A DNA stretch of 64,000 nt. It comes from Caldovatus aquaticus (lineage in GTDB: Bacteria > Pseudomonadota > Alphaproteobacteria > Acetobacterales > Acetobacteraceae). The DNA lies in assembly GCF_019458025.1 (NCBI RefSeq), contig NZ_JAHZUY010000008.1, positions 26,566 through 90,565 of the forward strand, given 5' to 3'. The position numbers were made by a program, and so were the translations under genes. How positions within the stretch are numbered: the stretch's first letter is position 1; each line of letters begins with the position of its first letter. This document shows positions 56,465 to 64,000 of this stretch, one piece after another. The notes beneath the pieces are model-generated. The model searched no databases and was not told the origin of the DNA. It was given only the letters and a program-made list of their open reading frames with translations.

Positions 56465-56517
56465 GACGCGCGCGCCCCACGCCGATCCCGAAGCCGCCAA
56501 GCCCGCTGGCGGTCTTC
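56439..56517 (+). promoter_or_regulatory. Attenuator-like alternative hairpins
   Basis: Segment 1 GCCGCCGGT and segment 2 ACCGGCGGC pair over 9 bp with loop ACCC. Segment 3 and segment 4 pair over about 10 bp (GAAGCCGCCA with TGGCGG and TCTTC, one bulge). Segment 2 can instead pair with segment 3 (GGCGGC/GCCGCC). This is the 1:2, 2:3, 3:4 layout of attenuators. No T-run follows the 3:4 stem. The target would be the 71-aa gene at 56588. Confidence 0.4.
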
Positions 56518-56587
56518 GGTTCCCGTTCCCCCTGACCCGACCAAGCATCGCCCGCGAGGTGCGGCGGCCCCCGACAGGAGGCCCGAC

Positions 56588-56803
56588 ATGCACCATCCCC
56601 GATCGGATTACGATTTCGACGTGATCAGCGGCCCGGCGACGCCACCGCCCCGGCCGGCGCCGGCCCCGGCGGCGTCCGGCGCCGGACGCACCGTCGCGAC
56701 CGGCCTCGCGCGGGCCGCCCGCGCCGCCGGAAGCCCCGTCCGGCCGACGGAGGGAGCGGCCGGACCGCGCGAGGCCGGCGACACCGCGCAGCGCCCCGGG
56801 TAG
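56588..56803 (+). CDS. Small 71-aa hypothetical protein
   Basis: MHHPRSDYDFDVISGPATPP leads into a Pro/Ala-rich body (RPAPAPAASGAGRTVATGLA) and a charged tail (TEGAAGPREAGDTAQRPG). AGGAGG lies 6 nt before the ATG, which supports translation. No transmembrane or known motif. The N-terminal DYDFDVISGP block looks like a binding or targeting motif. A possible attenuator lies in the leader. Function unknown. Confidence 0.6.
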   Translation: MHHPRSDYDFDVISGPATPPPRPAPAPAASGAGRTVATGLARAARAAGSPVRPTEGAAGPREAGDTAQRPG

Positions 56804-56876
56804 CCACGGCGGGTCGCGCGCTGCAGCCGTTTCCGACCGGCCAGGCTCCCGGCAGAGGCTCCGGCCCTTGCCCCTC

Positions 56877-56924
56877 GAGCGGATTCGCGCTCCCGGCTGT
56901 TTCCCGCCGTCCGCGACCGCTCTA
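56877..56924 (-). repeat. Copy E of the palindromic intergenic repeat
   Basis: Plus-strand arms are GAGCGGATTCGCG and CGCGACCGCTC, pairing over 11 bp with two bulged bases, and an inner 4-bp stem CGGC/GCCG. The second base pair is A-T here and G-C in the copy at 23444-23492, a compensating change. The response-regulator stop (TAG on the minus strand) starts at the right arm, as in that copy. About 53 nt upstream both copies share CCGTTTCCG followed by a base and CCGGCC. Confidence 0.7.
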
Positions 56925-57470
56925 CGGGGAAGGGCCGGAGGGGGCGCCCCGCCGGCGCGCCTCGGCCACTGCGGCGGCCACCGCGGCCACCAGGTCCTCT
57001 GCCGCGTACGGCTTGATCAGCCAGCCGAGCGGCCGCGCCGCCTGCTCGCCCCGGCTGCGCGTCGGCAGGTCCGCGTAGGCGGTGGCGAACAGGCTCGGGA
57101 TGCCGAACCGGGCGAGGATCTCCGCGGCGGCGTCGATCCCGTCCCGCGCTCCGCCAGGGGCGAGCCGGATGTCCATCAGAACCATGTCCGGCCGCTCCGC
57201 CGCGGCGATCGCCACGGCGTCCTCCGCCGTCGCGGCGACGCCGACGACGGCGAATCCGGCCTCCGTCAGCGTGTCCTCGCTGGCGAGGGCGACGAAATAC
57301 TCGTCCTCGACGATCAGCACGCGCCCCCGTCCCGCCGCGCCGGGGCCTGCCGCCCGGTCCGGGTCCTGCCTCGGCGGCGGCCGGCCGCCACCCTCGGGCA
57401 GACGCGCCGCGGCGCCGGCGGGAACCGTCCCGGACGCGCCGCCGGCCGCCGCTCCCATCCGCATGGTCAT
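56922..57470 (-). CDS. Response regulator receiver protein
   Basis: 182 aa. An N-terminal disordered Gly/Pro-rich stretch of about 48 residues precedes a REC domain with VLIVEDEYFVALA, the phospho-acceptor Asp in MVLMDIRLAPG, FATAYA and IKPYAAEDL. There is no DNA-binding output, so it is a single-domain regulator like those that work with HWE/HisKA_2 kinases in alphaproteobacteria. It ends in a palindromic repeat and lies 42 nt after the kinase gene. Confidence 0.92.
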   Translation of the reverse strand: MTMRMGAAAGGASGTVPAGAAARLPEGGGRPPPRQDPDRAAGPGAAGRGRVLIVEDEYFVALASEDTLTEAGFAVVGVAATAEDAVAIAAAERPDMVLMDIRLAPGGARDGIDAAAEILARFGIPSLFATAYADLPTRSRGEQAARPLGWLIKPYAAEDLVAAVAAAVAEARRRGAPSGPSP

Positions 57471-57512
57471 GCCGGCCTTCCCTCCTTCTCCGGGCGTTCT
57501 CCCTGCCGCCCG

Positions 57513-58619
57513 CTACCGCATCCGCCGCGCCCCGAGGCGGACGACGCAGCGCGCTCCGCCGCCGGTGCTGCCGGAGCGGAACTCCACGACGAAACTGCCG
57601 CCGAGCTGGCGCACCAGGCCGTGGACCAGCCCCAGGCCCGAGGCGCGCCGCCCGGCCGCCACGGCCGGCGCGAAGCCGGGGCCGTCATCCTCGACCACGA
57701 GCGCCAGCCCCCCGCCATCGCCGTCCGGCAGCACGAGACGCACGCGGACGCCACCGGGCGTCACCCCGCCCCCGCCATGCTTCAACGCATTGGTCAGCAG
57801 CTCGTTGAGGATCAGGGCGAGCGGAACGGCAACGTCGTTCGGCACCTCGAGCGGCGCCGCCTCGACCTCGACCCGGCGCCGGTCGGCGCCGAGGGCGCGG
57901 AGGACCAGCGGGCAGAGCGCCGTGACGACCTCGTCGGCGCGCACGGCGACCAGGCTGCCGGCGCCGTAGAGCATCTGGTGCACCGTCCCGATCGCGGCGA
58001 GCCGGTTCTCGACCTCGGCCAGGATCGCCTTCGTCTCCGCCGCCTGGGCGTCGCGCCGCGCCGCGCCGAGCATGCCGGACAGCATGTGCAGGCTGTTCTT
58101 GACCCGGTGGTGCAGCTCGCGCACCAGCGTCTCGCGCTCCCGCAGCGCCTCCTCGAGCGCGGCCTGGATGCGCCGGCGCGCGCGGATCTCGGCGTGCAGC
58201 GCGCGCAGCTGGCTCGCCAGCGCCGCGAAGCGCTCGTCGCCGCTCGGGACCAAGCGGAGCAGGAGGCGCGGTCGGGTCCCGCCCTCGGGCGAGGGCGGCA
58301 CGACCAGCGCGCCGGAGCAGCGGAAGCGCGTCACCGCGCCGTCGGCGCGACGCAGCGCCAGCCCGCCCGGCAGGGGCGCGCGCGTCCCGGCGCAGCGGTC
58401 GAGGTAGGCGCGGAGGCGCTCGAGGACGGCCGGGTCGTCCTCCGGACAGAGGGCGGCCAGCGCGCCGCCCCCCTGGCCGCTCCCCGCCAGGTCCGGCCCG
58501 AAGCACGCGGCCGCCGCCGCGTTGGCCAGGACGATCCGCCCGTCCGGCTCGACCACCAGCGCCGGCTCGGGCAGCGCGCGCAGGACGGCGGCGATGCCCG
58601 CCTCAATCGCTCCGGTCAT
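57513..58619 (-). CDS. PAS-containing HisKA_2 sensor kinase
   Basis: About 368 aa. An N-terminal PAS domain ([29 protein letters not shown]) is followed by a linker and the HisKA_2 dimerisation site [19 protein letters not shown] with the phospho-accepting His, and a HATPase with [14 protein letters not shown] and [17 protein letters not shown] at 58619 is chosen because it overlaps the upstream stop least; a start at 58643 is possible. It should phosphorylate the single-domain regulator downstream. No transmembrane segment, so it acts in the cytoplasm on a signal from the MetOD1 protein. Confidence 0.9.
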   Translation of the reverse strand: MTGAIEAGIAAVLRALPEPALVVEPDGRIVLANAAAAACFGPDLAGSGQGGGALAALCPEDDPAVLERLRAYLDRCAGTRAPLPGGLALRRADGAVTRFRCSGALVVPPSPEGGTRPRLLLRLVPSGDERFAALASQLRALHAEIRARRRIQAALEEALRERETLVRELHHRVKNSLHMLSGMLGAARRDAQAAETKAILAEVENRLAAIGTVHQMLYGAGSLVAVRADEVVTALCPLVLRALGADRRRVEVEAAPLEVPNDVAVPLALILNELLTNALKHGGGGVTPGGVRVRLVLPDGDGGGLALVVEDDGPGFAPAVAAGRRASGLGLVHGLVRQLGGSFVVEFRSGSTGGGARCVVRLGARRMR

Positions 58620-59145
58620 CGCGCCGGAAATATTCGCGCGCATCGTCCGGGACGTCGGCCGACGCGCGCAGGTGGATCACGACGCGGCAGCCGTCGTGGC
58701 CGCGGGCGATGGTGCGCTCGAGGCCGACGGCGGCGTAGCCGAGGTTCTGCGCCACGATGTGGCCGAACACGTTGGAGGTCATCATGCAGAGCGAGGGCCG
58801 CCCGCGCGCGAACTCGCCGAAGGGGCAGGCGCGGTTGCCGAGCACGATGCGGTCCTCGGTCTCCTCGACGACGAAGAAGTCGCCCCGGATGCGCCGCTTC
58901 AGGTCAACCAGGACCGCGGAGACCTGCTCGCGCGAAAGCCGCTCGACGGAGAGCGCCCGGCGATAGGCGGCGTTGATGTGCTCGCCGACCGCGGCGCCGA
59001 CGACGCTGATGTAGCCGGACGCCTCCTCGATGCCGACCACCTCCTGCAGGGTGCCGGCCAGCTCGCCCAGCAGCCGGCGCAGGAAGACATCCCGTTCGAG
59101 CGGCACGTCGGCGGAGGCGGGCTCCGGACGCGGGGGCGGGTTCAC
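58603..59145 (-). CDS. MetOD1-domain protein
   Basis: 180 aa. The whole protein matches the methanogen output domain 1 pattern: [62 protein letters not shown] and [22 protein letters not shown]. The two Cys (ACPFG and SLCMM) could bind a metal or cofactor. It is the first gene of an operon with the kinase and regulator, so it likely feeds signals to the kinase. The stop overlaps the kinase start. The name describes the domain, not a known role. Confidence 0.85.
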   Translation of the reverse strand: MNPPPRPEPASADVPLERDVFLRRLLGELAGTLQEVVGIEEASGYISVVGAAVGEHINAAYRRALSVERLSREQVSAVLVDLKRRIRGDFFVVEETEDRIVLGNRACPFGEFARGRPSLCMMTSNVFGHIVAQNLGYAAVGLERTIARGHDGCRVVIHLRASADVPDDAREYFRRDDRSD

Positions 59146-59274
59146 GCGGCGGCCTTTCCGGGAGGCGGGATGCCCGCGGAGTCGGATACATCGCGCGCCG
59201 CGGCCACCGCAAGCCTTCCGCCGCCGGGCCGGGCATCACCTCTGCGATCGCGGCGCCTCGGGAAGCCGAACGGT

Positions 59275-62200
59275 TCAGGCGCCGTCGCTCTCCCTCGCCG
59301 CCGCTGTCCTGCCCCGCGCTTCCGCCAGGGCGGCGCGCAACCGGAGCGCGAGGTCGCCGCGCGCGTACGGCTTCGACAGCAGCCGGACGCCCGGATCGAG
59401 CCGCCCCTGATGGACGATGCTGTTCTCGGTGTAGCCGGAGGTGAACAGCACCGCGATCCCGGGCCGCATCTCCCGCGCGCGCCGGGCCAGCTCCGGCGCG
59501 CGCACCGGCCCGGGCATCACGACGTCGCTGAACAGGACGGCGATCGGCGCGCCGCCCTCGAGCAGCGCCAGCGCGGCGGCGCCGTCCGGCGCCGCCAGCA
59601 CCCGGTAGCCGAGGTCGCGCAGCATCTCGGAGACCGTGGCGCGCACCGCGGGGTCGTCCTCCACCACGAGGACGGTTTCCGCCGTCCCGCCGGCGCGCCT
59701 CGCCGCCTCTGCCGCCGCGGCCGCGTCCGGCCCGGCCGCCGCCTCCGGCTCGACCCTCGCTTCCGGGCGGGCGCGCGGCAGATAGAGCTTCGCCGTGGTG
59801 CCGTGGCCGACCTCCGTGTAGAGCTTGACGTGGCCGCCGGACTGCTTGGCGAAGCCGTACACCATCGCAAGGCCGAGCCCCGTGCCCTTGCCCTCCTCCT
59901 TGGTGGTGAAGAACGGCTCGAAGGCGCGCGCGGCGACTTCGGGCGCCATGCCGGTGCCGGTGTCGGTGACGGCGAAGACGACGTACTGGCCGGGCGCGAC
60001 CTCCGCATGCGCCGCGGCGTAGCGGTCGTCGAGGTAGGCGTTGCAGGCCTCGAGCGTCAGCGTGCCGCCCTCGGGCATCGCGTCGCGCGCGTTGACGGCG
60101 AGGTTGATCAGGGCGTTCTGCATCTGGCCCGGATCGGCGAAGGCGGGCCACAGCCCGCCCTCGACGACGGTCTCGACCCGGATCGTCTCGCCCAGGGTGC
60201 GGCGCAGCAGTTCCGCCGTCTCGCGCAGCAGCCGCCCGGGGTCGAAGGCGCGCGGCTCGAGCGGCTGGCGCCGGGCATAGGCGAGGAGCTGGCGCGTGAG
60301 GGAGGCGCCGCGGCGGGCGGCATCCAGCGCCGCCGCGTGGCGGCGCCGGGCGCGCTCGCCCGCGGCCTCGGCCGCGTCGCGCAGCAGCTCGAGATTGGCC
60401 GAGATGACGTGCAGCAGGTTGTTGAAGTCGTGCGCGACGCCGCCCGTGAGCTGGCCCACTGCCTCCATCCGCTGCGCCTGGCGGAGCTGCTCCTCGCGCG
60501 CCCGCTCCTCCGTCACGTCGCGGCCGACGCAGTAGAAGACCCGATCCTCGGCGCCCGGGGGCTCGGCCACGGCGGTCCAGACGAAGCGGCGCCACGTCCC
60601 GTCGTGCGCGCGCCGCACCCGGTTCTCGAACCACTCGACGCGCTCGCCGGCGAGGAGGCGGGCGACCTGGGCGCGCGACGCCGCGCGGTCCTCCGGATGG
60701 ACGAGCTCCATGCAGGGGGTGGCGCGCAGTTCCTCCCCGGTCATGCCGAGCGCCGCCGACCAGGCGGGATTCGTCTCGCGGATCCGGCCGTCGAAGCCGA
60801 GCACGCCGAACAGGTCGAGCGAGAGCTGGAACAGGCGGTCGCGCTCGGCGGTCCGGGCCGCCGCGCGCCGCTCGAGCGAGACGTTCAGGTCGCGCAGCGC
60901 GGCGTCGGCGCGGCGCTCGCGGTCAACGTCGAGGATGGCGGCGACGGCGCCGGTGAGCGCGCCCGTCGCCCGGTCGCGGATCGCCGCGGCGACGAGGCGG
61001 AGCCACGCGTCGGTGCCGTCGCCGCGGCGGTAGAGGCATTCGAGCGCGGCGTCGGCCTCGCCCCCGCGCAGGACTCGCGCGAGGGGGAACTCCCCGGGTG
61101 CGACGGGCCGCCCGTCGGCGTGGAAGGCGATCCGCTCGCCGAAGGCGTCCACGTTCGGCCAGGACGGGATCGGCTGGCGCAGGATGCGCTCGGCCTGCGG
61201 GTTGCCGGCGACGATGCGCCCGTCCGGCGCCGCGGCGATCAGCACGCCGACCGGCACCGCCTCGATGACGGCGCGGAGCCGCGCCTCGCCGGCGGCGAGC
61301 GCGGCCTCGTGCGCGCGCCGCTCCGCCGCCGCCTCGGCGAGCGCGGCGGCGATGAGCGCCGCCTCGCGCACCGGCGCCGGTCCGGCGGCGCCGGGACCGG
61401 GCGTCTCGCCCCGGCCGAGCGCGCGGGCGGCGGCGGCGAGCCCGCCGAGCGAGCGCGCCAGCTGCGTGCCGGCGAGGCCGGCACTGGCCAGCGTGACCGC
61501 GAACAGCGCGCCGCCGCCGAGCAGGACAGGCAGCATCGCGCGCCGCAGCGCGCCGTCCACCGCCTCGCCGGGAACGCCCACGAGGGCGGTCCACGGCGCC
61601 TGGCTCAGCCGCGCGTAGGCGACATAGACGCGCTGGTCGTCGCGGCTCGCCCCCGCGGCCCACCCTTCGCGCGCCGCGCCCGCCGCGACGGCGGCGAGTG
61701 CGTCCGGGTGGACGGGGAGGCCGACATACCGTTCGGGCGCGGGATGGCGCGCCAGGATGGTGCCGCCGGCGTCCGCGATCGAGGCGATCCAGCCCTCCGG
61801 CAGTCCGGCGCGGGGCAGGAGCGGCGACCAGTAGGGCACCGCGTCGGTGCCGGCCAGCAGCACGTAGCGCGCCTCGCGGGTGGCGGGGTCGCGCAGCGGC
61901 AGGGCGAGCGCGACGACCGGGCTGCCGGAGGCCGGCCCCGGGAACACGCCCGAGACCGCGACCGCGTCCCCCTCGAGGGCGCGCCGGACCAGGTCCGGAT
62001 CGCCGATGCGCGGCGGCAGGGCTGCGCCTTCCGACAGGCGCGTGTCGAGGAGCGGCCGGCCGGCGGGATCGGCGAGCAGGACCTGGACGTGCTCGCCCGG
62101 CCGCAGCCTCTCGGCCTGCCGGCGGAACGCCGCGAGGTCGCCGGCGGCGAGCGCGGGCGAGGCGGCGAGCGCGCGCAGGGCGCCGCGGAGGGCGGCAACC

Positions 62201-62481
62201 TCGCTGTCCACCGCGCCGGCGATCGTGCGGGCGACGTCGCGGCCGGAACGCTCGAGATGCGCCCGCTCGGCGCGCGCATAGCGCCAGGCGGCGAAGCCGG
62301 CGAAGCCCCAGGCCGGCAGCAGCGCCAGGGCGGCGAGAACCAGCAGGCGCTGGCGAAGGGACGGCAAGGCGGCGGGCGGGGGTGGCCTTCCGTCCTCGCC
62401 GCCCGGCGGGCCGCCCGTCCCGGCGCGGCCTCGGGGGATTGCCCTCCTCGCGGCGGCGCGTGTCGCGTCCAGGAGTGACAC
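59275..62481 (-). CDS. Hybrid sensor histidine kinase with Cache, PAS and receiver domains
   Basis: 1068 aa from a GTG start supported by GGAGGG 8 nt upstream. One N-terminal helix ([21 protein letters not shown]) and a second near residue 330 bracket a periplasmic dCache-like domain ([40 protein letters not shown]). Two PAS domains follow ([20 protein letters not shown]). The HisKA site is [19 protein letters not shown], then HATPase with [16 protein letters not shown] and [11 protein letters not shown]. The C-terminal REC has [10 protein letters not shown], phospho-Asp in FSDVVMPG and LLSKPYARG. Ligand unknown. Confidence 0.92.
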   Translation of the reverse strand: MSLLDATRAAARRAIPRGRAGTGGPPGGEDGRPPPPAALPSLRQRLLVLAALALLPAWGFAGFAAWRYARAERAHLERSGRDVARTIAGAVDSEVAALRGALRALAASPALAAGDLAAFRRQAERLRPGEHVQVLLADPAGRPLLDTRLSEGAALPPRIGDPDLVRRALEGDAVAVSGVFPGPASGSPVVALALPLRDPATREARYVLLAGTDAVPYWSPLLPRAGLPEGWIASIADAGGTILARHPAPERYVGLPVHPDALAAVAAGAAREGWAAGASRDDQRVYVAYARLSQAPWTALVGVPGEAVDGALRRAMLPVLLGGGALFAVTLASAGLAGTQLARSLGGLAAAARALGRGETPGPGAAGPAPVREAALIAAALAEAAAERRAHEAALAAGEARLRAVIEAVPVGVLIAAAPDGRIVAGNPQAERILRQPIPSWPNVDAFGERIAFHADGRPVAPGEFPLARVLRGGEADAALECLYRRGDGTDAWLRLVAAAIRDRATGALTGAVAAILDVDRERRADAALRDLNVSLERRAAARTAERDRLFQLSLDLFGVLGFDGRIRETNPAWSAALGMTGEELRATPCMELVHPEDRAASRAQVARLLAGERVEWFENRVRRAHDGTWRRFVWTAVAEPPGAEDRVFYCVGRDVTEERAREEQLRQAQRMEAVGQLTGGVAHDFNNLLHVISANLELLRDAAEAAGERARRRHAAALDAARRGASLTRQLLAYARRQPLEPRAFDPGRLLRETAELLRRTLGETIRVETVVEGGLWPAFADPGQMQNALINLAVNARDAMPEGGTLTLEACNAYLDDRYAAAHAEVAPGQYVVFAVTDTGTGMAPEVAARAFEPFFTTKEEGKGTGLGLAMVYGFAKQSGGHVKLYTEVGHGTTAKLYLPRARPEARVEPEAAAGPDAAAAAEAARRAGGTAETVLVVEDDPAVRATVSEMLRDLGYRVLAAPDGAAALALLEGGAPIAVLFSDVVMPGPVRAPELARRAREMRPGIAVLFTSGYTENSIVHQGRLDPGVRLLSKPYARGDLALRLRAALAEARGRTAAARESDGA

Positions 62482-62805
62482 TCGGCAGGCCCTCCGCAGG
62501 TGCGATCGGGACGCCCCGGAAGATGCAGGAGCCCTGGCACGGCCCGGGAGGCGCCAGCCCGCCGCGCGGCGGCGCTGCTCGGGTGCCCGAGGATACCCCG
62601 CAGGCCGCGGCGGGGGCGAGTCCGGCGTGCGCGGACCCGCCGGCACGGCCGCGCGTTCCCGGGATCGCGCCGCCGCGAGCGCGCGCCGCGACCGGGGCCG
62701 CGATGCGATCCGCCCCCGCCCCGGGCGGCCGGCGGCGGCCGAGGCGCGCAGCCGGCGGGCGCCGCGCCGCGACGGCTTGGTTTGCGCGCGCGGCGGCGCC
62801 CCGGG
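62482..62805. other. Gap between the hybrid kinase and the MetE-like gene
   Basis: 324 nt of GC-rich sequence with no gene, repeat or clear promoter that I can support. Confidence 0.4.
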
Positions 62806-63915
62806 TCAGACCCCGCCCCAGACCTCGCGCGCCACCTCGACGCAGCGGGCGAGCTTCGCCCACTGCTCCTCGACCGTCAGCAGGTTGCCCTCCTCGGTCG
62901 AGGCGAAGCCGCATTGCGGGCTGATCGCGAGCTGCTCGATCGGCACGTACCTCGCCGCCTCGTCGATCCGCCGCTTCAGCATGTCCTTGTCCTCGAGCGC
63001 GCCGGTCTTGCTCGTCACCAGGCCGAGCACGACGGTCTTGCCCTTGGGGACGAAGCGCAGCGGGGCGAAGGTGCCGGCACGCTCGGTGTCGTACTCCATG
63101 AAGTAGGCGTCCACGTCGATGGCGTTGAACAGCACCTCCGCCACCGGGTCGTAGCCGCCGGAGGCGATGTGCATGGAGCGGAAATTGCCCCGGCAGAGGT
63201 GCATGGAGATCACCATGTCCGCCGGGCGCCCCGCGATCGCGCGGTTGATCAGCGCCGCGTAGCGATCGAGCAGCCCCTCCGTCTCCTCGCCGCGCGCCTT
63301 GAGCATGGCGATCTGCTCGGGGTCGCAGAGATAGGCGATGTTCACCTCGTCGAGCTGGAGGTAGCGGCAGCCGGCGCGCGCGAAGTCCTGCACCGCCTCG
63401 GCGTAGGCGGCGCCGAGGTCGGCGAAGAACCCCTCCATGTCGGGATAGGCGTGGGTGTCCACCGCCTTGCGCCCGCCGCGATAGTGCAGGACGGAGGGCG
63501 AGGGGATGGTCTGCTTCGGCACCGCGTCGCCGGCATTCGCCGCGACGAACCGGAAGTCCTCGACGAAGGGGTGGGGCAGGTAGCGGATCGGGCCCGTCAC
63601 CTTCAGGGCGTAGGCCTTGGTCTGGCCGCCCTTGAACTGGATCCCCTGCTCGGCCTCGTACATCTCGACGCCGCCGAGCCGGGCGAGGAAGTCGAAATGC
63701 CAGAAGGCGCGGCGGTACTCGCCGTCGGTGACGGCCCGGAGGCCGATCGCCCTCTGCCTGGCGATCGCCTCGCGGATGCAGCGGTCCTCGATCGCGCGCA
63801 GGGCGGCGGCGTCGAGCCGGCCGGCGGCGCGGGCGGCGCGGGCCTCGCGCAGCTCGGGCGGGCGCAGCAGGCTGCCGACATGGTCCGCGCGGAACGGAGG
63901 CTTGCCGTCGGGCAT
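62806..63915 (-). CDS. Cobalamin-independent methionine synthase-like (MetE C-terminal family) protein
   Basis: 369 aa, the stand-alone form of the MetE C-terminal barrel. Zn ligands are visible as His and Cys in ISMHLCRGNFRS and a final Cys in SPQCGFAS. Other family segments are FRADHVGSLLRPPELREAR, DGEYRRAFWHFDFLARLGG and LQLDEVNIAYLCDPEQ. These short enzymes often transfer a methyl or other group from a corrinoid or thiol donor; a role as full methionine synthase is not assured. ATG at 63915 follows GAGGGAA. The first 85 nt of the window's right edge lie upstream. Confidence 0.88.
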   Translation of the reverse strand: MPDGKPPFRADHVGSLLRPPELREARAARAAGRLDAAALRAIEDRCIREAIARQRAIGLRAVTDGEYRRAFWHFDFLARLGGVEMYEAEQGIQFKGGQTKAYALKVTGPIRYLPHPFVEDFRFVAANAGDAVPKQTIPSPSVLHYRGGRKAVDTHAYPDMEGFFADLGAAYAEAVQDFARAGCRYLQLDEVNIAYLCDPEQIAMLKARGEETEGLLDRYAALINRAIAGRPADMVISMHLCRGNFRSMHIASGGYDPVAEVLFNAIDVDAYFMEYDTERAGTFAPLRFVPKGKTVVLGLVTSKTGALEDKDMLKRRIDEAARYVPIEQLAISPQCGFASTEEGNLLTVEEQWAKLARCVEVAREVWGGV

Positions 63916-64000
63916 GGTCGTCTTCCCTCGTTGGACCCGTCTCATGCGGGCGGCGGCGGGGGCGCCCCCGCGGCCGCGCCACCCCCGAGGCGGTGGCAAC

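Overview
The window is one contiguous stretch of very GC-rich chromosome from what is most likely an alphaproteobacterium of the Acetobacteraceae/Rhodospirillales (Roseomonas-like) type. Evidence for this is the dense coding, strong GC3 bias, GTGA/ATGA stop-start overlaps, and the gene types: Bug/TctC, LivJ and dipeptide binding proteins, CaiB CoA-transferases, an ScfR-like regulator beside isocitrate lyase, and MetOD1/HisKA_2 signalling proteins. The genus is an inference. No rRNA, tRNA, CRISPR, prophage or transposase was found. Because of the GC bias almost every gene has long open frames opposite it; those were left out.

Layout. 0-7 kb: the end of a branched-chain amino-acid type ABC operon (livG', livF), a lipoprotein, an exported WD40-caspase protein, a glycine-zipper lipoprotein, and a DUF421 membrane protein with a membrane-anchored partner. 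7-13 kb: a LivJ-like binding protein, an orphan ribbon-helix-helix protein, an MFS carrier, a DUF3047 protein, a dienelactone hydrolase with an intact Cys-Asp-His triad, and a small secreted protein. 13-16 kb: three overlapping CoA-transferase genes (class I A and B, class III). 16-21 kb: psd-pssA for phosphatidylethanolamine synthesis, a hypothetical gene, a LysM protein and a membrane protein. 21-30 kb: a luciferase-like monooxygenase, a CinA-like protein with a degenerate C-terminal domain, PutA, an RNase Z-like hydrolase, a small acidic protein and an Asp/Glu racemase-family protein lacking its second cysteine. 30-38 kb: a dipeptide-type ABC importer without ATPases, a P450, a GST and a duplicated DUF305 protein. 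38-41 kb: an ScfR-like regulator divergent from aceA, a 68-aa protein made of two copies of one motif, and cytochrome b561. 41-49 kb: an FAD amine oxidase and a complete sugar-type ABC importer followed by an SDR and an Ldh-family dehydrogenase. 49-56 kb: two probably decayed loci around an oxaloacetate decarboxylase-like enzyme and a DsbD/ScsB-like reductase, then a TctC binding protein. 56-64 kb: an attenuator-like leader, a small protein, a MetOD1/kinase/response-regulator operon, a large hybrid kinase and a MetE-like methyltransferase.

The genes describe a scavenging heterotroph: several uptake systems feed CoA-ester, proline and glyoxylate-shunt metabolism, under two-component control. 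The most unusual features are non-coding or very small. A palindromic repeat of about 48 nt recurs in several gaps and begins at the TAG stop codon of three genes. Two ABC operons carry strong hairpins of nearly identical design between the binding-protein gene and the first permease gene. One protein is essentially two copies of YDEGLVHGHxWA. A leader peptide with mutually exclusive hairpins lies upstream of a 71-aa gene.
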